A DNA stretch of 64,000 nt from Prado023 sp963697345. Its GTDB lineage: Bacteria > Actinomycetota > Actinomycetes > S36-B12 > CAIYMF01. The stretch covers positions 15,738-79,737 of the forward strand of contig CAVONS010000011.1 in NCBI GenBank assembly GCA_963697345.1, in the 5' to 3' direction. How positions within the stretch are numbered: the first letter of the stretch is position 1; each line of letters begins with the position of its first letter. Positions 23,341 to 32,626 of this stretch are shown one piece after another. A program made the position numbers and the translations under genes. The notes beneath the pieces are model-generated. The model was not told the origin of the DNA, ran no database searches, and saw only the letters and a list, made by a program, of their open reading frames with translations.

Positions 23341-23898
23341 ATGGCCCTGGAGCCGCCCCTGCCAACCCTGGCCCTGCCGCTTGTGGCGCTCACCTCCTCA
23401 GGTCTCGAGGTCCGGGTCCGTCGGCTCCGCGATGGCGAGACACGGCCCGACTCCTCCAGCGAGTACGACGACTGGGGCACGTTCGACATCCGCTTCGAGG
23501 AGGACTGGCACGACCGGGCGATGGTCGAGTCACGTCCGCCGGGCAGCCCGGACGCAGCGTGGATCGCCGTCGGGGACATGAGTTGGCACAGTGAGCTCCA
23601 CGGCCCCAACCTCGCCTCGCGCGCCATCAGCATCGGCGTCTCGCTGACCGAGGATGCACGAGGCCGCGGCATCGGCACCGTGGCGCAGTCCCTGCTGGCC
23701 CTCGCCCTGCACCGAGCGGGCATCCACCGGGTCGAGGCCTCGACCGATGTCGCCAACCTCGCCGAGCAGCATGCCCTTGCCCGCGGTGGCTTCACGCGTG
23801 AGGCGGTGTTGCGCGGCGCCCAGGTGCGCGCGGATGGCCGCCATGACCTCGTGCTCTTCTCCTGCCTGCCCGGGGAGCCCACCGCCATCCCGTTCTGA
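23341..23898 (+). CDS. GNAT acetyltransferase (RimJ/RimL-like)
   Basis: 185 residues. A beta-strand ISIGVSLTEDARGRGIGTVAQ carries the acetyl-CoA loop (RGRGIG), and HRVEASTDVANLAEQHALARGGF is the typical RimJ/RimL motif in which N and A line the active site. RimJ/RimL relatives acetylate N-terminal amino groups of proteins or small amines; the target is unknown. GGAGG-type site (CGGAGGCACC) directly before the ATG at 23341. Divergent from the GH5 gene with 41 bases between starts. Confidence 0.86.
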   Translation: MALEPPLPTLALPLVALTSSGLEVRVRRLRDGETRPDSSSEYDDWGTFDIRFEEDWHDRAMVESRPPGSPDAAWIAVGDMSWHSELHGPNLASRAISIGVSLTEDARGRGIGTVAQSLLALALHRAGIHRVEASTDVANLAEQHALARGGFTREAVLRGAQVRADGRHDLVLFSCLPGEPTAIPF

Positions 23899-23943
23899 CG
23901 GGACCACTTCCCGGTGCCGCGTGCCACGACTACCCTGTGCGAC

Positions 23944-24384
23944 GTGGTCCTCTACGCGGCGTACGGGTCGAACCTCGATCCACGACAGATGCTCGAGCGC
24001 GCGCCGCGCTCACCCGTGCACGGCCCCGGCTGGCTGGTCGACTGGCGCCTGACGTTCGGTGGCGAGGACCTGGGGTGGGAGGGGGCCCTGGCCACGGTCG
24101 TCGAGGACCCGGGCCACAGCGTGTTCGTGATGCTCTACGACATCTCCCCCGAGGACGAGCCGTTGCTCGATCGGTGGGAGGGCTCCGACCTCGACATCCA
24201 TCGCAAGCTCCACGTCCGGGTCCAGACGCTCGCCGGGGACGAGATGGCCTGGCTGTACGTCGTGGACGCCTATGAGGGCGGCCTGCCCTCAGCGCGCTAC
24301 CTCGGGATCATGGCCGAGGCGGCCCGCGCCGCGGGGGCACCTGACGACTACGTCGTGGCCCTGATGAAGCGTCCCTGCCAGTAG
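23944..24384 (+). CDS. Gamma-glutamylcyclotransferase-like protein
   Basis: 146 residues of the GGCT/AIG2 fold. VVLYAAYGSNLDPRQM is the substrate-binding YGSN motif and LLDRWEGSDL contains the likely catalytic Glu. Enzymes of this fold cleave gamma-glutamyl amines or dipeptides to 5-oxoproline, though many bacterial members have no known substrate. GTG at 23944 is preferred because TACCCT (23931-23936) lies seven bases upstream, a leaderless start; an in-frame GTG at 23914 has nothing comparable. It converges on the phosphohexomutase gene, 23 bases apart. Confidence 0.8.
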   Translation: MVLYAAYGSNLDPRQMLERAPRSPVHGPGWLVDWRLTFGGEDLGWEGALATVVEDPGHSVFVMLYDISPEDEPLLDRWEGSDLDIHRKLHVRVQTLAGDEMAWLYVVDAYEGGLPSARYLGIMAEAARAAGAPDDYVVALMKRPCQ

Positions 24385-24407
24385 CACCCTCGCGTCTGCT
24401 GCGGCAC

Positions 24408-26102
24408 TCACCCCTCGAGCCGGGTGCGCACATCATCGGCAACGGCCGCCATCCGGTCCTGGGCCCGGGCCCTGGCCGGCGCCACGCCGTCGGGTCCGAC
24501 CGGTGCGCGAACCTCGAGGTAGGCCTTGATCTTGGGTTCGGTCCCACTGGGACGCACGATCACCCGTGCCCCATCGACACCCTCGGTGCCACCGAGCATG
24601 TAGCGCAGCCCATCGGTGGGCGGCAGCTCCGGCGACCCGTGCTCGAGGTCGACAGACTCGAGCACCACCAGCCCGCCGAAGCTGGTCGGGGGCGTGGCTC
24701 GAAGCGACGCCATGAGCGCGGGGATGGCCGACAGGTCCGCGAACCGCAGGGACACCTGGCTCGTGGCATGGACGCCGTGCTGGGTGGCCAGGTCGTCGAG
24801 CACGTCCTGCACCGTGCGTCCCGATGCCTTGAGCTCCGCAGCCATCTCGGTGACCAGCAGGCCCGCGGAGATCCCATCCTTGTCACGCACGCCGGTGGGA
24901 TCCACGCAGTAGCCCAGGGCCTCCTCGTAGCCGAAGACGAGGTCCTCCGCGGCCCGGGCGATCCACTTGAACCCGGTGAGGGTCTCGCGGAACCCCAGCC
25001 CAGCCGCCCGTGCGATCGCCCCCAGCAGCTGGCTGCTGACGATGGAGTTGGCGTAGGTCCCCCGGACCGGGACCCCGGCGCGCTCGCCGCGCTGCAGGAT
25101 CCACCACCCCAGCAGGGCGCCCACCTCGTCGCCGGTGAGCATGCGGAACCCGCCCTCGGGCAGCGGGACCCCGACAGCGCACCGGTCGGCGTCCGGGTCG
25201 TTGGCCAGCACGAGGTCGACAGCCCTGGCCCCCGCGAGGTCCATCGCCAGGTCCATCGCCCCGGGCTCCTCCGGGTTCGGGAACGAGACTGTCGGGAAGT
25301 CCGGGTCCGGCTCGTCCTGGGCGACGACCGACAGGGGCGCGGGGAACCCGGCCCCGGTCAGCGCCGCGTGCATCAGCGGGCTGCCCACACCGTGCATGGC
25401 GGTGTACGCCACGGCGATGTCCCGGGCACCGCCGGACAACGCCAGGCCGGACACCCGCACCAGGTAGCTGTCCACCACCCCCTCGTCGAGGATGGCGTAC
25501 TCGTCAGCCCGTGGGATGTCGGCCAGGGCGCCCACTGCAGCGATCCGGGCGGCGATCTGTGCATCGGCCGGGGGGACGATCTGGGAGCCGTCCCCGAGGT
25601 ACACCTTGTAGCCGTTGTCCTGGGGCGGGTTGTGCGACGCCGTGACCACCACACCGGCCGAGGCGCCGTAGGTGATGATGGCCCCCGCCAGGACCGGGGT
25701 GGGCAGTGGCCGGGGGCACACCAGGGCGAGCAAGCCAGCGCCGGCCATGATCTCGGCGGTGTCGCGCGCGAAGACATCGGAGTTGTGGCGGGCATCGAAG
25801 CCGATGACCACCGGGGTCCCCACCTGGCCCTGGTCGAGCAGGAATTGGGCCAGGCCGGCGGCCGCGCGGGACACCACGACACGGTTCATCCGGTTGGGCC
25901 CGGGCCCAAGCTTGCCGCGCAGCCCCGCAGTACCGAACTGCAGCGTCCCCGAGAAGGCATCGGCGATCTCCGCGGCAGCCCCGGCGTCGCCTGACTCGGC
26001 AGCGGCCAGCGCAGCGGTCAGCTCCGCAGCGGTGGCGGGATCGGGGTCCTCGGCGATCCAGGCCCGGGCGTTCGTGGCCAGCTCGCCGCTCAGGGCGCTC
26101 AC
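24408..26102 (-). CDS. Phosphoglucomutase/phosphomannomutase family protein
   Basis: 564 residues of the alpha-D-phosphohexomutase family. FGTAGLRGKLG near residue 60, the phosphoserine loop TASHNP with S156, the Mg-binding loop DPDADR, the sugar loop GYEEALGYC, and the phosphate-binding RPSGTEPKIK at the C-terminus are all present. It interconverts 1- and 6-phosphates of hexoses, and some family members also act on ribose 1-phosphate. GTG at 26102 overlaps the stop of the purine nucleoside phosphorylase gene (GTGA). That coupling suggests it handles the (deoxy)ribose 1-phosphate released by the phosphorylase. Confidence 0.9.
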   Translation of the reverse strand: MSALSGELATNARAWIAEDPDPATAAELTAALAAAESGDAGAAAEIADAFSGTLQFGTAGLRGKLGPGPNRMNRVVVSRAAAGLAQFLLDQGQVGTPVVIGFDARHNSDVFARDTAEIMAGAGLLALVCPRPLPTPVLAGAIITYGASAGVVVTASHNPPQDNGYKVYLGDGSQIVPPADAQIAARIAAVGALADIPRADEYAILDEGVVDSYLVRVSGLALSGGARDIAVAYTAMHGVGSPLMHAALTGAGFPAPLSVVAQDEPDPDFPTVSFPNPEEPGAMDLAMDLAGARAVDLVLANDPDADRCAVGVPLPEGGFRMLTGDEVGALLGWWILQRGERAGVPVRGTYANSIVSSQLLGAIARAAGLGFRETLTGFKWIARAAEDLVFGYEEALGYCVDPTGVRDKDGISAGLLVTEMAAELKASGRTVQDVLDDLATQHGVHATSQVSLRFADLSAIPALMASLRATPPTSFGGLVVLESVDLEHGSPELPPTDGLRYMLGGTEGVDGARVIVRPSGTEPKIKAYLEVRAPVGPDGVAPARARAQDRMAAVADDVRTRLEG

Positions 26103-26920
26103 AGCTGCCCCACCACGGTCGCCAGAAGCCCACCCATGCGCTGGGCAGCCTGCTTGCCCGCCTCAAGGACCTCCTCGTGGTTCAGCGGCTCGCCGGTCAT
26201 CCCCGCTGCCAGGTTGGTCACCAGGGACAGCCCGAGGATCTCCATGCCTGCCTCGCGCGCGGCGATCGCCTCCAGGGTTGTCGACATCCCGACCAGGTCC
26301 GCCCCCAGGACCCCGGCCATGCGGACCTCGGCGGGCGTCTCGTACTGGGGTCCACGGAACTGCAGGTACACGCCCTGGGCCAGCGTCGGGTCGATCTGCA
26401 TGCACAGGTCGCGCAGCCGTACCGAGTACAGGTCGGTCAGGTCGATGAACGTGGCCCCGCGCAGGGGCGATGCCCCGGTGAAGTTGATGTGATCGCTGAT
26501 GAGCACCGGAGTCCCGGGACTCCAGTCGGGGTTCAACCCCCCACACCCGTTCGTGAGCACGATCGTGTGGCAGCCGGCCGCCGCTGCTGTGCGCACCCCG
26601 TGCACCACAGCCTCCACGCCGCGTCCCTCGTAGAAGTGCGTCCGGCCGAGGAACACCAGCGCTCGACCTCCTGAGGCGGTGGCGATGCTGCGGATGGTGC
26701 CCGCGTGGCCGGCCACGGCCGGCGGGGCGAAGCCGTGCAGGTCCGTCGAGGGGAACTCCGCGAGGGTCTCGCCGAGGAGGTCGACAGCGGGCAGCCAGCC
26801 CGACCCGAGCACGAGTGCGAGGTCGTGCGTGGGGGCACCGGTCCGTTCGGCGAGTTCGCGAGCAGCCTGGGCTGCGGCGGCGATGGGGTCCTCGGAGGGC
26901 AGCGGTGCGGTGTTGGCCAT
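26099..26920 (-). CDS. punA: Purine nucleoside phosphorylase (trimeric, PunA type)
   Basis: Phosphorolyses purine (deoxy)nucleosides to the base and (deoxy)ribose 1-phosphate. 273 residues, family length. ALVLGSGWLP (phosphate site), AGHAGTIRS, FLGRTHFYEG, LTNGCGGLNPDW, FRGPQYETPAEVRM and DLVGMSTTLE are the PNP-I motifs. The ATG at 26920 lies seven bases after TAGCGT (26933-26928), so the mRNA is probably leaderless; longer frames upstream are non-coding. It is the first gene of a two-gene unit with the phosphohexomutase and is divergent from deoC. Confidence 0.92.
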   Translation of the reverse strand: MANTAPLPSEDPIAAAAQAARELAERTGAPTHDLALVLGSGWLPAVDLLGETLAEFPSTDLHGFAPPAVAGHAGTIRSIATASGGRALVFLGRTHFYEGRGVEAVVHGVRTAAAAGCHTIVLTNGCGGLNPDWSPGTPVLISDHINFTGASPLRGATFIDLTDLYSVRLRDLCMQIDPTLAQGVYLQFRGPQYETPAEVRMAGVLGADLVGMSTTLEAIAAREAGMEILGLSLVTNLAAGMTGEPLNHEEVLEAGKQAAQRMGGLLATVVGQL

Positions 26921-27042
26921 GGACGTGACGCTATCCCGCACGGGGGCCCTGCCTCTTCCCGGGCAGGTGCCGCGCGCAGCCGCTGCCCGACCATGCCGCC
27001 CCTGACAGGCCACCGTTGGCGTCCCCGGACCAGAATGCCCCC

Positions 27043-27756
27043 ATGGCACTCACCCGATCAGAGCTGGCGCACATGGTGGACCACACGCTGCTCAAGCCCG
27101 AGGCAACACCGGCCGACGTGGTGGCGCTGTGCGCGGAGGCCAACGACCTCGGGGTGTTCTCCGTGTGCATCTCCCCGTCCTTCCTGCCCCTGGCCGGTGA
27201 CCTGCTGGCCCCGGGTATCGCCACATGCACGGTCGTGGGCTTCCCCAGTGGCAAGCACCATGCGGGCATCAAGGCGGCGGAGGCTGCGCGCGCGGTTGCC
27301 GAGGGCGCCGATGAGGTGGACATGGTCATCGACATCGGGGCTGTCAAGGCCGGGCAGTGGCGCACGACGGAACGCGAGGTCGCGGCCGTTCGCGAGGCGA
27401 CTGCCGGCGTGCTGCTCAAGGTGATCCTGGAGACCGCAGCGCTCACCGACGATGAGGTCGTGCGCGCCTGCATCATCTGCCAGGAGGCGGGTGCGGAGTT
27501 CGTGAAGACGTCCACCGGATTCCACCCGGCCGGAGGGGCCTCCACGCACGCGATCTCCCTGATGGCCAGCACGGTGGGCGGCAGCCTGGGCGTCAAGGCC
27601 AGCGGCGGCGTTCGCACCTCGGAGGCGGCACTGGCGATGGTGACCGCTGGGGCCACCCGGCTGGGTCTGTCCGGGACGCGAGCGGTTCTCGATGGCCTCG
27701 ACGGCCTCGACGGTGCGGCGGGCGCTGCCGGCGCCGCGGCCGGCGATGGGTACTGA
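27043..27756 (+). CDS. deoC: Deoxyribose-phosphate aldolase
   Basis: Cleaves 2-deoxyribose 5-phosphate to glyceraldehyde 3-phosphate and acetaldehyde. 237 residues of the class I aldolase fold. DHTLLKPEAT opens the protein, LKVILETAAL carries the Schiff-base region, and FVKTSTGF supplies the proton-relay Lys; GVKASGGVRT binds phosphate. A short Ala/Gly-rich tail is unusual. ATG at 27043 is preferred over a frame opening nine codons earlier. Divergent from punA and joined to the kinase gene that follows. Confidence 0.92.
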   Translation: MALTRSELAHMVDHTLLKPEATPADVVALCAEANDLGVFSVCISPSFLPLAGDLLAPGIATCTVVGFPSGKHHAGIKAAEAARAVAEGADEVDMVIDIGAVKAGQWRTTEREVAAVREATAGVLLKVILETAALTDDEVVRACIICQEAGAEFVKTSTGFHPAGGASTHAISLMASTVGGSLGVKASGGVRTSEAALAMVTAGATRLGLSGTRAVLDGLDGLDGAAGAAGAAAGDGY

Positions 27757-28357
27757 GCCCTCACGTGACCGGCGGAAGGTGATCCTGCTCGCCGGTCCCA
27801 GCGGATCCGGCAAGTCGACGATCGTGGCGTCTGCCGGCCTGCCGATCCTCTACCTCGATGACTTCTACCGCGCCGGCTCCGACCCCGACCTGCCCCGCGA
27901 CCCCGCGCTCGGCATCGTCGACTGGGACCACCCGGACAGCTGGGACCGGCGTGGGGCCCTGGCTGCCCTCGAGGCGCTCTGCCTCGAGGGCAGGGCGCGG
28001 GTCCCGGTCTACGACATCGCCGCCGACGGCCCCGACGGCACCCAGGAGGTCCAGGTCGGTTCGGCGCCCTTCGTCGCGGAGGGCATCTTCGCCCCGGAGC
28101 TCGTGGCCGACCTGCACAGCCGTGGCCTGCTGCTCGACGCGATCGTGGTCCGGCGCGCCCCCTGGAAGAACCTCGTGCGTCGTGCTGCCCGCGACCTCAA
28201 GGAGCGGCGCAAGCCACCACGCACGATCCTGCGACGTGGCCTGCACCTGTTCCACGTCGAGGACGCGGTGGTGGGTCGGGCGATGGGCGCGGGGTGCCGC
28301 CCGCTGAGCGCCGGGCAGACCCGGGCGGTGCTCGCCCAGCACCGCCGGGCTCGATGA
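27746..28357 (+). CDS. Uridine kinase-like P-loop protein
   Basis: 203 residues. VILLAGPSGSGKSTI is a Walker A motif at about 11-25 and LPILYLDDFYR resembles the DDFYR/DDFY motif of uridine kinases, where Asp activates the ribose hydroxyl. The C-terminal half has an Arg-rich lid (LVRRAARDLKERRK). Likely role: phosphorylating a nucleoside or related sugar for salvage. ATG at 27746 overlaps the deoC end by 11 bases. Sequence distance from characterised Udk leaves substrate uncertain. Confidence 0.75.
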   Translation: MGTEPSRDRRKVILLAGPSGSGKSTIVASAGLPILYLDDFYRAGSDPDLPRDPALGIVDWDHPDSWDRRGALAALEALCLEGRARVPVYDIAADGPDGTQEVQVGSAPFVAEGIFAPELVADLHSRGLLLDAIVVRRAPWKNLVRRAARDLKERRKPPRTILRRGLHLFHVEDAVVGRAMGAGCRPLSAGQTRAVLAQHRRAR

Positions 28358-28368
28358 CCGGGGCCCGG

Positions 28369-29721
28369 TCAGCCGCCCAGGTACGTCAGGGCGCCGGCAC
28401 GGTGTGAGCACTGGTCACCGACCGCCAGGGGCGCGATCCTGCCCGCGTCACGCAGGGCCAGCAATGCGGCGACCATCCGATCGCGCAGCTGGGCCGGAGC
28501 GATCGTGTTGACGTTGATCTTCGTCCCACCCTCGAAACCGGCCAGCGTCGAGATCCGCCACTTCAGGTTGATGCGCCACGGCATGGCCACCTCGGCTCCC
28601 ACCGGCCGGTAGTGCCACTCCTCGTTCGTCGGGACCAGCCGCCCGGTCGCGGCATGACAGGCATGCACGATGTCCGACATCCCTCGCAGCGCCGCAGGGG
28701 AATGCTCCCAGGGGCGGTTGGCTGACTCCGTCGAGTAGATCTCGACGGTCGGGTAGCGGTGTCCGACGCCGGCCAGGGCGATCGCGTGGTCGTTCTCGGC
28801 GATGACCAGGCCATCGCGCGTGGCGGGATCGGTGATCGCGACGGTGAACAGGTCCGGTGTCCCACGCAGCATCGCGACGATGCGGGCCATCAGCGGGCCG
28901 TACTCGTCGATCGCCACGAGCTGCTTGTGCAGGTGGTCGAACGAGGCGCCGGCTGCGCGCAGCCAGTTCTGGAACGTCGAGACGTAGGCAGCATCGGGGA
29001 CCGACACGGCGAGGTCGTGCAGGGCATCGACCGTCAGGGCCATGAAGGCGTGGTGCTCGTCGGGCGTGAGATCGCCGGCTGAGGCCAGCTCGTCATCCTG
29101 CGTGGCCGCGTCGACGAAGTGCCGGCGCGCGACGATCACGTCGTGGGTGCTGCCGAACAGTCGGACTGCCTGCTCGACAAGGACGTCATCGGGCAGGGCT
29201 GCGACCTGCACGGCGGGAAGTCCAGATGCCCGGGCCCGTGTCCGCATGATCGTCGCGAGGTGGGCACGACCGGTCGGCGAGGCCGCATAGGCCCGCGCAC
29301 GCCCCCGGATCGGGTCCGGCAGCTCGTACCCGTGGTTGGCGTGCCAGTACTCGAAGGGCAGGATCTCGAACAGGTTGGGGATCCTTCGCACCTCGGCGAC
29401 CGTCGCCCCGAGCTGATCGGCCCGGAGATGGCGCAGGATCGTCCATGGTTGCCCGGCATCGGGATCGAGGACCAGTCGGGCCTTCTCCGGTGGGGTGTCC
29501 AGGTACCGACCGGAGCAGAACGCGCACCGGGTGTCGACATCTGTGCCCCGCAGCGGCTGGGGCGGGGCGACCGCCGCGGGAAGCGGCCGATGCGACCGGC
29601 CGGGAACCGTCCAGACCACTGTTCCGGTCAGCGGCGACTCCTGGCGGACAGTGCCGTCGGGCAGTTGCTCGAGGTGGTATCCGGGCGTCCCGGTCGTGGG
29701 GTCCCGATGGGGTTCGTTCAC
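28369..29721 (-). CDS. DUF4921-family protein (GalT/HIT-like fold)
   Basis: 450 residues recognised as the DUF4921 group, related to galactose-1-phosphate uridylyltransferases. CAFCSGRYLDTPPEK resembles the N-terminal zinc/nucleotide region and SFDHLHKQLVA stands where GalT enzymes have the catalytic HxHxQ motif. It begins four bases after the stop of the adenosine deaminase gene, so it is almost certainly the last gene of the nucleoside uptake and salvage operon. A nucleotidyl-transfer or phosphorolytic step on a pentose phosphate is a reasonable guess, not shown. Confidence 0.75.
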   Translation of the reverse strand: MNEPHRDPTTGTPGYHLEQLPDGTVRQESPLTGTVVWTVPGRSHRPLPAAVAPPQPLRGTDVDTRCAFCSGRYLDTPPEKARLVLDPDAGQPWTILRHLRADQLGATVAEVRRIPNLFEILPFEYWHANHGYELPDPIRGRARAYAASPTGRAHLATIMRTRARASGLPAVQVAALPDDVLVEQAVRLFGSTHDVIVARRHFVDAATQDDELASAGDLTPDEHHAFMALTVDALHDLAVSVPDAAYVSTFQNWLRAAGASFDHLHKQLVAIDEYGPLMARIVAMLRGTPDLFTVAITDPATRDGLVIAENDHAIALAGVGHRYPTVEIYSTESANRPWEHSPAALRGMSDIVHACHAATGRLVPTNEEWHYRPVGAEVAMPWRINLKWRISTLAGFEGGTKINVNTIAPAQLRDRMVAALLALRDAGRIAPLAVGDQCSHRAGALTYLGG

Positions 29722-29725
29722 CGGC

Positions 29726-30826
29726 TCAGGTCGCGGTCGCCTCGGTGCCGGCCATGGCGGCGTACCCCGGCTTGATCACCTCGTTGATCAGCGCCAGGCG
29801 CTGATCGAAGGGCAGGAAGGCCGATTTCATCGCGTTGATGGTCAGCCACTGCAGGTCGGCCAACTCGTACCCGAACGCCTCGGAGAGCAGGTGCATCTCG
29901 TTGCTCATCGACGTGCTGGACATGAGGCGGTTGTCGGTGTTGACCGTGACCCGGAAGCCCAATGTGCGCAGCAGGCCGATCGGGTGCCCGGCGATGGAGG
30001 CGGCGGCGCCGGTCTGCACGTTGGAGCTCGGGCACATCTCCAGCGGGACCCGTCGATCGCGGATGTAGGCAGCCAGGCGCCCGAGGTGCACCGATCCGTC
30101 GGGCTCCCGGGTGATGTCATCCATGATGTGCACGCCGTGGCCCAGCCGCTCGGCCCCACACCACTGGATCGCCTCCCAGATGCTCGGGAGTCCGAAGGCC
30201 TCCCCGGCATGGATGGTGAAGTGCGCATTCTCCCGCTGCAGGTACTCGAAGGCGTCCAGGTGCCTGGTGGGCGGGTAGCCCTCCTCGGCACCGGCGATGT
30301 CGAAGCCCACGACCCCGGCGTCGCGGTAGGCCACCACCTGTCGCGCGATCTCACTGCTGCGCGCCGCAGTGCGCATCGCCGTGAGCAGGGTGCGCACCAC
30401 GATGGGCTGTCCGGCCTCAGCCGCCACCCGCTCACCCTCGGCGAACCCGGCCAGGACGGCGTCGATGACCTGTTCGAGACTCAGCCCGCCCTCGGTGCTC
30501 AACTCCGGGGCGAAGCGGACCTCGGCGTAGACGACACCGTCGGCGGCGAGGTCCTCGGCGCACTCCCGCGCGACCCGGCGCAGGGCCGCCTCGGTCTGCA
30601 TGACAGCCACGGTGTGGGCGAAGGTCTCCAGGTAGCGCACCAGCGACCCCGAGTCGGCGGACTCCTGGAACCAGACACCCAGGGCATCAGGATCCATCGT
30701 GGGAAGCTCGGTGTAGCCGCACTCCCCGGCCAGCTCGACGATGGTCTGCGGCCGCAGGCCCCCATCGAGGTGATCGTGGAGAAGGACCTTGGGAGCTCTG
30801 CGGCAGGTGTCGATGTCCAGCGTCAT
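29726..30826 (-). CDS. add: Adenosine deaminase
   Basis: Converts adenosine and deoxyadenosine to inosine forms. 366 residues with the amidohydrolase zinc motifs: LLHDHLDGGLRP (HxH), TIHAGEAFG (HAGE with the proton-donating Glu), RLGHGVHI (His) and CPSSNVQTG followed by VTVNTDNR (metal-binding Asp). It lies downstream of cdd with a 44-base gap and upstream of the DUF4921 gene. Inosine formed here is a substrate for the purine nucleoside phosphorylase 3 kb away. Confidence 0.94.
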   Translation of the reverse strand: MTLDIDTCRRAPKVLLHDHLDGGLRPQTIVELAGECGYTELPTMDPDALGVWFQESADSGSLVRYLETFAHTVAVMQTEAALRRVARECAEDLAADGVVYAEVRFAPELSTEGGLSLEQVIDAVLAGFAEGERVAAEAGQPIVVRTLLTAMRTAARSSEIARQVVAYRDAGVVGFDIAGAEEGYPPTRHLDAFEYLQRENAHFTIHAGEAFGLPSIWEAIQWCGAERLGHGVHIMDDITREPDGSVHLGRLAAYIRDRRVPLEMCPSSNVQTGAAASIAGHPIGLLRTLGFRVTVNTDNRLMSSTSMSNEMHLLSEAFGYELADLQWLTINAMKSAFLPFDQRLALINEVIKPGYAAMAGTEATAT

Positions 30827-30870
30827 GGGTCACAGGCTATCTGCCCCGGGCCGGGATCGACCTGCGCCGA

Positions 30871-31308
30871 TCAGCCGCGGGTACGCAGGTCCTCGACGTC
30901 GAACGCGTCAGGCAGGATCTGGCTCATCGGCAGGATCCCTCGTGTGGTGTGCAGCAGGCATCCGGGCCCGCCGTGCTCCCACAGCAGCTGCCGGCAGCGG
31001 CCACAGGGCATGAGGTCCGAGCCGTGCCGATCGACACACACCACCGCCACCAGGCGACCGCCCCCCGAGGTGTGCAGGGCACTGACCAGCCCGCACTCGG
31101 CGCAGAGGGTCACGCCGTAGGCGGCGTTCTCGACATTGCACCCGACCACGACCCGACCGTCGTCGATGAGCCCGGCGACCCCCACCGGGAAGTGCGAGTA
31201 CGGGGCGTAGGCCCGCTGCATGGCCGTCACGGCCGCGGCGCGAAGGCCCGCCCAGTCGATGCCGTCCGGCGCAGGCAGGTCCGCGACGTCGGGCACGTGC
31301 GAGTTCAT
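30871..31308 (-). CDS. cdd: Cytidine deaminase
   Basis: Deaminates cytidine and deoxycytidine to the uridine forms. 145 residues. NVENAAYGVTLCAECG contains the zinc-binding Cys and catalytic CAE triad, and MPCGRCRQLLWE holds the PCxxC zinc ligands; SHFPVGVAG is the usual N-terminal motif. ATG at 31308 is ten bases after the permease stop with a G-rich ribosome site (GAGGGCGC), so translation follows the transporter genes. Confidence 0.93.
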   Translation of the reverse strand: MNSHVPDVADLPAPDGIDWAGLRAAAVTAMQRAYAPYSHFPVGVAGLIDDGRVVVGCNVENAAYGVTLCAECGLVSALHTSGGGRLVAVVCVDRHGSDLMPCGRCRQLLWEHGGPGCLLHTTRGILPMSQILPDAFDVEDLRTRG

Positions 31309-31318
31309 CTGCGCGCCC

Positions 31319-32611
31319 TCACGACTTGATGTAGGGAACGCCGTCAGCAGCCGGTGCACGCGACCTTCCGGCCAGCCCGGCGACCGCGAACAGGGTGGCC
31401 AGGTAGGGCGCCATGAGCATGACCTGGCTCGGGATCGGCGTGCCGACGATGCTCAACACGCTCTGCAGCTGATCGGCGAAGCCGAACAGCAGGGCCGCGC
31501 CGATGGCTCCCAGCGGGGACCACCGGCCGAAGATCATGGCGGCCAGGGCGATGAAGCCCTTGCCCGCGGTCATGTTCTTGCTGAACGCGCCCACCGACCC
31601 GAGGGTGAAGAACGCCCCACCGAGGCCCGAGACCATGCCGCCGAGCAGGACGTTGCGGAACCGGAGGCGGTTCACGTCGATGCCCACGGTGTCGGCTGCC
31701 TTGGGGTGCTCCCCCACGGCGCGCACCCGAAGGCCCCAGCGGGTCTTGAACAGGGCCACGTGCACGGCGGCCGCGATCACGTACATCAGGTAGACGATCA
31801 GGGACTGGTCGAAGAAGATCGGCCCGAGGATCGGGATGTCGGACAGGATCGGGATCTCGATCGGCTGCAGCACCGGCGGGCTGTTCCAGGTCAGTGCCTC
31901 CTTGTCGAGCACCGACGAGTAGAAGAACGACGTCAGGCCCAGGACCAGGGTGTTGACCACGACCCCGACGATCACCTGGTCGACGAAGTAGGTCACCGTG
32001 AAGACGGCCAGGACCCACCCGACCAGCAGGCCCGCCAGGACGGCGGCCAGGAGTCCCGCGAGCAGGCTGTTGGTCAGTGATCCCACGACGGCCGACAGGA
32101 ACGCACCTGCCAGCAGCTGGCCCTCGATGGCGATGTTGACCACACCGGCGCGCTCGCACAGGACGCCGGACAGGGCACCGAAGATCAGGGGCACGCTGAG
32201 CAGCAACGAGCCCTGCAGCAGGCCGGTCAGCGGGATCGACTTCCCGGTGACCGCCCACGTGAGGAACGACATCATGAAGGCCACGCCGAACGCAGCGATC
32301 GCCCACGCCGGGGTGGACCGATGGCCCCGGGCCCAGCGCACGGACAGTGCCGCGATGGCCAGGCACACCAGGCCCATGACGAGCGCGAAGGTCTTCGAGC
32401 CCACGACCAGGTCGGGCAACGAGATCGTGTCGCCCGGCATGGCCAGCACGAAGGTGGTCGTGTCCCCGGCGGTGCCGCGCACGCCGAAGAAGAAGATCGC
32501 CACCGCCGCGAGGATGCCCATCACGATGGGGGCCTTGTAGGAGATGGGCAGCGCCGCCTTGCCGTCGGCACGGGCCGGTGCCACCGGTGCGGGAGGTGTG
32601 TCGAGTGCCAT
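31319..32611 (-). CDS. Nucleoside ABC transporter permease (NupQ/YufQ-like)
   Basis: 430 residues, about ten hydrophobic helices, of the branched-chain-amino-acid/ribose permease superfamily. The pattern GALSGVLCERAGVVNIAIEGQLLAGAF is diagnostic of the BmpA-linked nucleoside transporters, as is FRNVLLGGMVSGLGGAFFTLG. A 20-residue Pro/Ala-rich cytoplasmic head precedes the first helix. It forms the channel with the second permease (32627-33823), energised by the duplicated ATPase and fed by the lipoprotein. Confidence 0.88.
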   Translation of the reverse strand: MALDTPPAPVAPARADGKAALPISYKAPIVMGILAAVAIFFFGVRGTAGDTTTFVLAMPGDTISLPDLVVGSKTFALVMGLVCLAIAALSVRWARGHRSTPAWAIAAFGVAFMMSFLTWAVTGKSIPLTGLLQGSLLLSVPLIFGALSGVLCERAGVVNIAIEGQLLAGAFLSAVVGSLTNSLLAGLLAAVLAGLLVGWVLAVFTVTYFVDQVIVGVVVNTLVLGLTSFFYSSVLDKEALTWNSPPVLQPIEIPILSDIPILGPIFFDQSLIVYLMYVIAAAVHVALFKTRWGLRVRAVGEHPKAADTVGIDVNRLRFRNVLLGGMVSGLGGAFFTLGSVGAFSKNMTAGKGFIALAAMIFGRWSPLGAIGAALLFGFADQLQSVLSIVGTPIPSQVMLMAPYLATLFAVAGLAGRSRAPAADGVPYIKS

Positions 32612-32626
32612 GTCGAGGGTCTCCTT

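Noticed and set aside
24639..25994. A 451-codon plus-strand frame opposite the phosphohexomutase gene
   Set aside because: Composition is typical of antisense translation; the minus-strand frame has the complete mutase motifs.
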